This document shows, in pieces, positions 59,884-64,000 of a stretch of 64,000 nucleotides of DNA. Each line of letters opens with the position of its first letter. Position 1 is the first letter of the stretch. A program made the position numbers and the translations under genes. The notes below the pieces were generated by a model. The model ran no database searches, was not told the DNA's origin, and saw only the letters and a program-made list of their open reading frames with translations. Source of the stretch: Paenibacillus sinensis (GTDB lineage: Bacteria > Bacillota > Bacilli > Paenibacillales > Paenibacillaceae); assembly GCF_019904155.1 (NCBI RefSeq), contig NZ_JAHCMB010000117.1, positions 1 to 64,000 on the forward strand, given 5' to 3'.

Positions 59884-60567
59884 ATGAGGAATCAAGTCAG
59901 CGGAACAAGGAATTGGCCGCTACAGTTATTCATTAATTTGTTCGGAACGTTTGTACTCAGCTTTGCTTATTATCACATCAATTATCAGAATCATCTCACC
60001 GAAGGCGGGTTCGTGGGCTTGTCGCTTCTCGGCAAGTATGTACTCGGCCTGTCGCCTTCCATCACTGTTCTGCTGCTGGATCTGCCGGTTCTTCTGGTAG
60101 CACTGCTGCTTAAGGGCAAAGGGTTTGTCTGCAATACGTTTATTTCTTCCACTGCGTTCACCTTATTCTACGCCTGGATGGAACGTTATTCGACAATTTC
60201 GTTGGATTTTCACGGGAATCTGGCGCTTGCCGCGCTGCTGTCCGGTCTTCTGACGGGACTTGGCTCAGGGCTCGTGCTGCGCTGTGGCGCGGCAAGCGGC
60301 GGAGACGATATTCTCTCCCTGCTGATCAGCGAATGGAAGGGAATCAAGGTGGGAACGGTATTCATCTTGATGGATATCCTCGTTCTGCTGCTCTCGCTGC
60401 TGTATATGCCGCTGAGAGAGACGATGTATACCGCAATGGCGGTCATTGTGGCCGGCCAGGTCATAACGTTCATGACTACCTTCGGCAAGCCGAAGAAGAT
60501 CAAGAAGCCGCAGACCCGCACCGGTCTTGCAGGCCGGAACGAAGCCACCGCCGCGGGCAAGCTGTAA
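59884..60567 (+). CDS. YitT/YczE-family membrane protein
   Basis: A 227-residue membrane protein with five to six hydrophobic segments: LFINLFGTFVLSFAYYHINY, GGFVGLSLLGKYVLGLSPS, LCGGAASGGDDIL-type loop (RCGAASGGDDILSLL) and AVIVAGQVITFM. It matches the YitT/YczE group, lacking the C-terminal DUF2179 domain. The function is unknown. It is a single-gene unit between a long leader and a terminator. Confidence 0.82.
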   Translation: MRNQVSGTRNWPLQLFINLFGTFVLSFAYYHINYQNHLTEGGFVGLSLLGKYVLGLSPSITVLLLDLPVLLVALLLKGKGFVCNTFISSTAFTLFYAWMERYSTISLDFHGNLALAALLSGLLTGLGSGLVLRCGAASGGDDILSLLISEWKGIKVGTVFILMDILVLLLSLLYMPLRETMYTAMAVIVAGQVITFMTTFGKPKKIKKPQTRTGLAGRNEATAAGKL

Positions 60568-60575
60568 CAGGTATA

Positions 60576-60606
60576 GGGTCAGCCGTTTAACGGCTGGCCC
60601 TTTTTT
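60576..60606 (+). terminator. Terminator after the YitT-like gene
   Basis: GGGTCAGCCG / CGGCTGGCCC stem with a TTTAA loop followed by six T residues. Confidence 0.9.
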
Positions 60607-60906
60607 ATGTAAATCAAACCAAAAGCACTCCGGCAATCCTCCGGGTCCCGCAGAAAATCTGGCGATCTGTGATCAACAATCTCTCCCAATCGGGTGGGCG
60701 CCCGAAATCAATCACATCCAGCTCACGGACACCTCCCGCCTGAAATCCCGGTTCCTCCCTAAGCTCTTACATGTCTTCGAATCTTTATGTTCATTATGGC
60801 ATATTGACTCCGGGCAGAAGCAAGTATTGACACCGGACGGTATAGGAACAACGACATATCTGCGTTAGGTATGTTCACCTGAAAATGGAAGCTGCAAGTT
60901 TCAGAA
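60607..60906. other. Intergenic stretch without recognisable gene
   Basis: About 300 bases between the terminator and the DedA promoter. Frames here are open only by chance, without ribosome binding sites or a plausible protein. No RNA motif or repeat was recognised. Confidence 0.5.
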
Positions 60907-60936
60907 ATTGCGGTTGGCGTTTAAGCTACGGTATAA
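60907..60936 (+). promoter_or_regulatory. Probable promoter of the DedA gene
   Basis: TTGCGG (60907-60912) and TATAAT (60931-60936) with an 18-base spacer, 30 bases before the ATG. Confidence 0.5.
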
Positions 60937-60966
60937 TGGAAAAAATCTTGAATTTGGAGGAATTTG

Positions 60967-61593
60967 ATGAAAACGTGGATTACCGATTTCATGGAGCAAT
61001 TCGGGTATATCGGCATCTTTTTGCTGCTGGCGCTGGAAAATGTGTTTCCGCCCATTCCATCCGAAGTGATCCTTCCTTTCGGCGGGTTCATGACCACCAC
61101 CTCCCATTTGACGATATCCGGAGTCGTTCTGTCCGCTACCCTGGGCTCGGTCCTCGGGGCCATTATTCTGTATGCGATCGGCCGTATGATGAGTGTGGAA
61201 CGGATGGAGCGGCTCGTCGAGAAGTACGGCCGTCTTCTGCGGGTGAAGAAAGAGGATGTGCGCCGTGCTGACGCCTGGTTTGACCGTTACGGCTACTGGA
61301 CCGTCCTGTTCTGCCGGATGATCCCTCTGATCCGCAGTCTGATTTCCGTTCCTGCCGGCATGTCGGGAATGAAGATGGGTCCATTTCTGATATTGACCGC
61401 CATTGGCAGTCTGGCCTGGAATGTTCTGCTCGTTCTGATCGGCGCTGCTTTGGGAGAATCCTGGCATGAGATCGGTGCTTATATGGAGGTTTACTCCAAC
61501 ATTATTTATGCCCTGCTGGCGGGCGGAGCCGCCGTGTTCGTCTTGATGTATGTCCGCAGACGAAAACTGAAGCTGAAGGAATCTAAGCAGTAG
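60967..61593 (+). CDS. DedA-family membrane protein
   Basis: A 208-residue DedA/SNARE-associated family protein. Landmarks: FIGIFLLLALENVFPPIPSE-like opening, LPFGGFMTTT, the amphipathic RADAWFDRYGYWTVLFCRMIP segment with the arginines of IPLIRSLISVPAGMSGM. DedA proteins flip undecaprenyl phosphate or other lipids across the membrane. ATG 60967 behind TTGGAGGAA. The next gene, UppP, makes the carrier lipid this family handles, so the pairing is meaningful. Confidence 0.9.
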   Translation: MKTWITDFMEQFGYIGIFLLLALENVFPPIPSEVILPFGGFMTTTSHLTISGVVLSATLGSVLGAIILYAIGRMMSVERMERLVEKYGRLLRVKKEDVRRADAWFDRYGYWTVLFCRMIPLIRSLISVPAGMSGMKMGPFLILTAIGSLAWNVLLVLIGAALGESWHEIGAYMEVYSNIIYALLAGGAAVFVLMYVRRRKLKLKESKQ

Positions 61594-61653
61594 GCGCTGC
61601 TTTCATTCATAACATTGTACCCCATATTACAAGGAATTGAAGGAGGCGGGAAT

Positions 61654-62535
61654 TTGGATTGGTTCGCAATTATCAAGGCGATTGTACTGGGAATTGTTGA
61701 GGGCCTGACCGAATTCGCACCGGTTTCGTCCACAGGCCATATGATCATCGTCGATGACATGTGGCTGAAGTCGCAGGAGTTCCTGGGAAAATACACGGCC
61801 AATACCTTCAAGGTTGTCATTCAGCTGGGCTCCATCCTGGCCGTCGTCGTGATCTTCAGGAACCGGTTTATCGATCTGCTGGGGCTGAAACGATTCAGCC
61901 GCAAAGCGATGGAGCCGGACCGCATTGTGGCCGGCGGAGCGGTTCTTCAGAACCGGACGGGAGGCGGCGGACATCTGACTCTGGGTCAGGTCATCGTCGG
62001 ACTGATTCCTGCCGGTATTCTTGGATTTCTGTTCGAGGACTATATCGATAATTACCTCTTCTCGACGGCAACGGTGCTAATAGGCCTCGTGGTAGGCGCC
62101 ATATTCATGATCATCGCGGACCGGTTCTCTGCCAGAAGGACACCGAGGACGGAAAATGTCGACCAGATTACATACGGGCAAGCGCTTGGGATGGGCCTGA
62201 TCCAATGCTTCTCGCTGTGGCCTGGATTTTCCCGGTCCGGTTCGACAATCTCGGGCGGCATAATGCTTGGCATGAGCCACCGGGCCGCCGCTGATTTCAC
62301 GTTCATCATGGCGGTGCCGATTATGGCTGGTGCCAGCCTGATCTCCCTCATGAAGAATTGGCAGTACTTCACCATGGACGCATTGCCTTTCTTCATCGCC
62401 GGTTTTATCAGCGCATTCGTGTTCGCACTGTTGTCCATGCGCTTCTTCCTGAAGCTGATTAACCGGATCAAATTGCTGCCTTTTGCCATTTACCGGATTG
62501 TGCTGGCCGGACTTGTCTATATTATTTTCTTTTAG
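61654..62535 (+). CDS. uppP: Undecaprenyl-diphosphatase UppP (BacA)
   Basis: Membrane phosphatase of 293 residues recycling undecaprenyl diphosphate for wall synthesis, often conferring bacitracin tolerance. Motifs GLTEFAPVSSTGHM and LWPGFSRSGSTISGG hold the catalytic Glu, His and Arg residues. TTG 61654 is chosen because GGAGG at about 61641-61645 is well placed; the TTG at 61615 has no site. The DedA gene lies 60 bases upstream. Confidence 0.94.
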   Translation: MDWFAIIKAIVLGIVEGLTEFAPVSSTGHMIIVDDMWLKSQEFLGKYTANTFKVVIQLGSILAVVVIFRNRFIDLLGLKRFSRKAMEPDRIVAGGAVLQNRTGGGGHLTLGQVIVGLIPAGILGFLFEDYIDNYLFSTATVLIGLVVGAIFMIIADRFSARRTPRTENVDQITYGQALGMGLIQCFSLWPGFSRSGSTISGGIMLGMSHRAAADFTFIMAVPIMAGASLISLMKNWQYFTMDALPFFIAGFISAFVFALLSMRFFLKLINRIKLLPFAIYRIVLAGLVYIIFF

Positions 62536-62786
62536 CCGGTTATCAGGTTTCGATATAACCGGAGGCTCTGTAACCTATTGCGGGACATTCGGGTCATGCC
62601 TTAACATTAAGGCATACCGAATCCCGGGTAGGCGAATGGAAGATGCCGGCAACACAAGCTGCGTCTTTCCCGTTAGGGGAGAGGCGCTTTTTATTTGCTT
62701 CTTCGGATACAAAGGCTGTGCCACGAATGCTGACGGTTCTGGTAAATTCATATAACAACGATAATAAGAGCGGGAGGATATGAAGG
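62536..62786 (+). promoter_or_regulatory. metE leader region with hairpins and candidate attenuator
   Basis: CCGGTTAT/ATAACCGG (62536-62562) is a hairpin that may end the uppP transcript. CGGGACATTCGG...CCGAATCCCG (62581-62626) is a long imperfect hairpin with an inner ATGCCTTA/TAAGGCAT stem. GATGC (62642-62646) can pair with GCGTC (62660-62664), which is also the left arm of the terminator at 62661. S-box, cobalamin and T-box consensus blocks were looked for and not found. Confidence 0.45.
62661..62696 (+). terminator. Terminator hairpin in the metE leader
   Basis: GCGTCTTTCCC / GGGGAGAGGCGC stem with loop GTTA, then TTTTTATTT. It lies about 90 bases before the metE start, so read-through must be needed unless a promoter follows it. 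Confidence 0.7.
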
Positions 62787-64000
62787 ATGACGATTAATGT
62801 TCGGACAAGCAGTCTCGGGTATCCGAGAATCGGCGGCAGCCGGGAATGGAAGAAGGCGCTGGAAGCCTATTGGGCGGGACGCATCAGCCGCGAGAAGCTG
62901 GAGGAGGACCTGAGCGCCATACAGGAGAATCATCTGCGGACTCAGCGTGACGCCGGTTTGGACTTCGTTCCGCTTGGAGACTACAGTTATTACGATCATG
63001 TGCTCGATACGGCCTTCATGTTCGATGTGGTGCCTCCGCGTTTCCGGGAGGAGAGCGGAAAGGAAGGGCTTGATCTGTATTTCGCCATGGCCCGTGGCGG
63101 AGAGCGTGCGGCAGCCTGCGAAATGACGAAATGGTTCAATACCAACTATCACTATATTGTGCCTGAGATCGGGGAGACGGTTCCCAAGCTTGTATGGAAC
63201 AAGCCGCTCGAAGCGTATCGCTTCGCCAAGTCCAGACTGGGAATTGACGGCAAGCCCGTTCTCGTTGGACCTTATACCTTTGTGAGACTATCCAAAGGGT
63301 ATGCGGCTCAGAAATTCGAAAATGTCGTACGCCGTTTCCTGCCTGTGTACGTTCAAGTGCTGAGAGAGCTGGCGGAAGAAGGAGCGGCCTGGGTCCAGCT
63401 TGATGAGCCGGCGCTTGTAGCCGGATTTCCGCAGGAGCATCTCACGCTGCTGGAGGAAGTGTACCGCGAGCTGAGTGCGGCTGCACCCGATCTCTCCATC
63501 CTGCTTCAAACGTATTTTGAAGCTGCGGAGCCGCTTGAGGAAATTCTGAAGCTGCCGGTCAGCGGCTTCGGTCTGGATTTCGTGCATGACGGCGGGGCCA
63601 ACCTGGAGGCGCTGGGGCGGCTGGAATGGCCAGCCGGCAAGACGCTGTGGGCTGGTGTCATCGATGGGCGGGGCATCTGGCGCTGCGATCCGGAGGCCAA
63701 GCTGGCGCTTGCCGAAGAGCTGGCGGCACTGGTTCCGGGGGACAGCCTGATTCTTCAGCCGTCCTGCAGCCTTCTGCACGTCCCTGTAAGCGTGAGCGGT
63801 GAGCGCAAGCTGAAGCCGGAGGTGCGGGGCGCGCTGGCTTTCGCCGAGGAGAAGCTCGAAGAGCTGGCGCTGCTGAAGCTGGCGCTGCGGGAAGGCCGGG
63901 AGGCCGCCGCTGGAGCGCTGAAGGAAGCGAACGCCGCGCTGGCGGCATTCCGCGCGCTGCCGGAACGCAGCCGCCAGGACGTGGCGGAGCTGGAGCGCGG
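62787..64000 (+). CDS. metE: Cobalamin-independent methionine synthase MetE, 5' part
   Basis: The gene runs off the right edge; about 404 of an expected 750-770 codons are present and no stop occurs. The N-terminal domain is clear: VRTSSLGYPRIGGSREWKKALE, VPLGDYSYYDHVLDTA, the MTKWFNTNYHYIVPE block, KPVLVGPYTFVRLSK and VQLDEPALV, as well as DFVHDGGANLEAL and ILQPSCSLLHVPV. It methylates homocysteine using methyltetrahydrofolate polyglutamate. ATG 62787 with GGGAGGA upstream. The preceding leader suggests attenuation control. Confidence 0.95.
   Translation, partial: MTINVRTSSLGYPRIGGSREWKKALEAYWAGRISREKLEEDLSAIQENHLRTQRDAGLDFVPLGDYSYYDHVLDTAFMFDVVPPRFREESGKEGLDLYFAMARGGERAAACEMTKWFNTNYHYIVPEIGETVPKLVWNKPLEAYRFAKSRLGIDGKPVLVGPYTFVRLSKGYAAQKFENVVRRFLPVYVQVLRELAEEGAAWVQLDEPALVAGFPQEHLTLLEEVYRELSAAAPDLSILLQTYFEAAEPLEEILKLPVSGFGLDFVHDGGANLEALGRLEWPAGKTLWAGVIDGRGIWRCDPEAKLALAEELAALVPGDSLILQPSCSLLHVPVSVSGERKLKPEVRGALAFAEEKLEELALLKLALREGREAAAGALKEANAALAAFRALPERSRQDVAELER

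Noticed and set aside
62536-62786. SAM-I, cobalamin or T-box riboswitch before metE
   Set aside because: A short CCGGCAAC resembles part of an S-box, but the other conserved blocks (AGAGxxGG, GAGGGA) are absent. No T-box GGTGGNACC and no B12-box GCCACTG element were found.

Overview
The window looks like chromosomal DNA of a Paenibacillus-like Bacillota. Signs are a GC content near 55% with AT-rich promoters, strong GGAGG ribosome binding sites, many TTG/GTG starts, a large set of carbohydrate ABC-transport, AraC and glycoside-hydrolase genes, and SLH cell-wall anchoring. All assignments come from reading the sequence. No database search was possible.

Region 1 (about 180-10,560) is a nucleoside-utilisation block. 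A sigma-A promoter drives an M42-type hydrolase, an FGGY kinase, a DeoD purine nucleoside phosphorylase and a DeoR repressor. A second promoter drives a BtpA/SgcQ-family protein and a complete BMP-type nucleoside ABC importer (lipoprotein, double ATPase, two permeases). A small DUF2294/MpsC-like gene follows.

Region 2 (11,219-25,625) is the most interesting part: one collinear run of 16 genes for a bacterial microcompartment (BMC). It encodes three BMC-H shell proteins, one BMC-P vertex protein, a probable divergent BMC-T with a long disordered N-terminus, and a flavoprotein-like protein with a collagen-like insert. The enzymes are not those of the usual aldehyde metabolosome: no aldehyde or alcohol dehydrogenase and no phosphotransacetylase. 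Instead there are hydrolases and a decarboxylase: isochorismatase-like cysteine hydrolase, creatininase-like amidohydrolase, UbiX/UbiD, adenine-deaminase-like protein, cyclase/formamidase-like protein, DUF1989 protein and M20 hydrolase. A dedicated ECF transporter is interleaved. I infer degradation of a nitrogen heterocycle, perhaps a purine base released by the phosphorylase of region 1.

Region 3 (25,863-47,799) is carbohydrate metabolism: a BASS-family transporter divergent from glycerate kinase, galactokinase, a sugar ABC importer without its ATPase, an ArsR regulator divergent from a GH51 arabinofuranosidase, two AraC regulators, a MATE pump, and a two-gene cellulosome-like galactanase system (GH53 with cohesin and dockerin, followed by a cohesin-SLH anchor), then a CE7 esterase. 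Three cre-like sites lie upstream of polysaccharide genes.

Region 4 (48,081-64,000) is mostly housekeeping: a small-molecule kinase, a YdcF-like protein, two HAD phosphatases, GNAT acetyltransferases, RNase H, uracil-DNA glycosylase, an AI-2E family transporter, stress proteins, a short Crp-like regulator, a YitT-like membrane protein with a long structured leader, DedA, UppP, and the 5' part of metE, which runs off the window.

A theme across the window is short degenerate tandem repeats (9, 15, about 20 and 33 bp), both between genes and inside linkers of coding genes.
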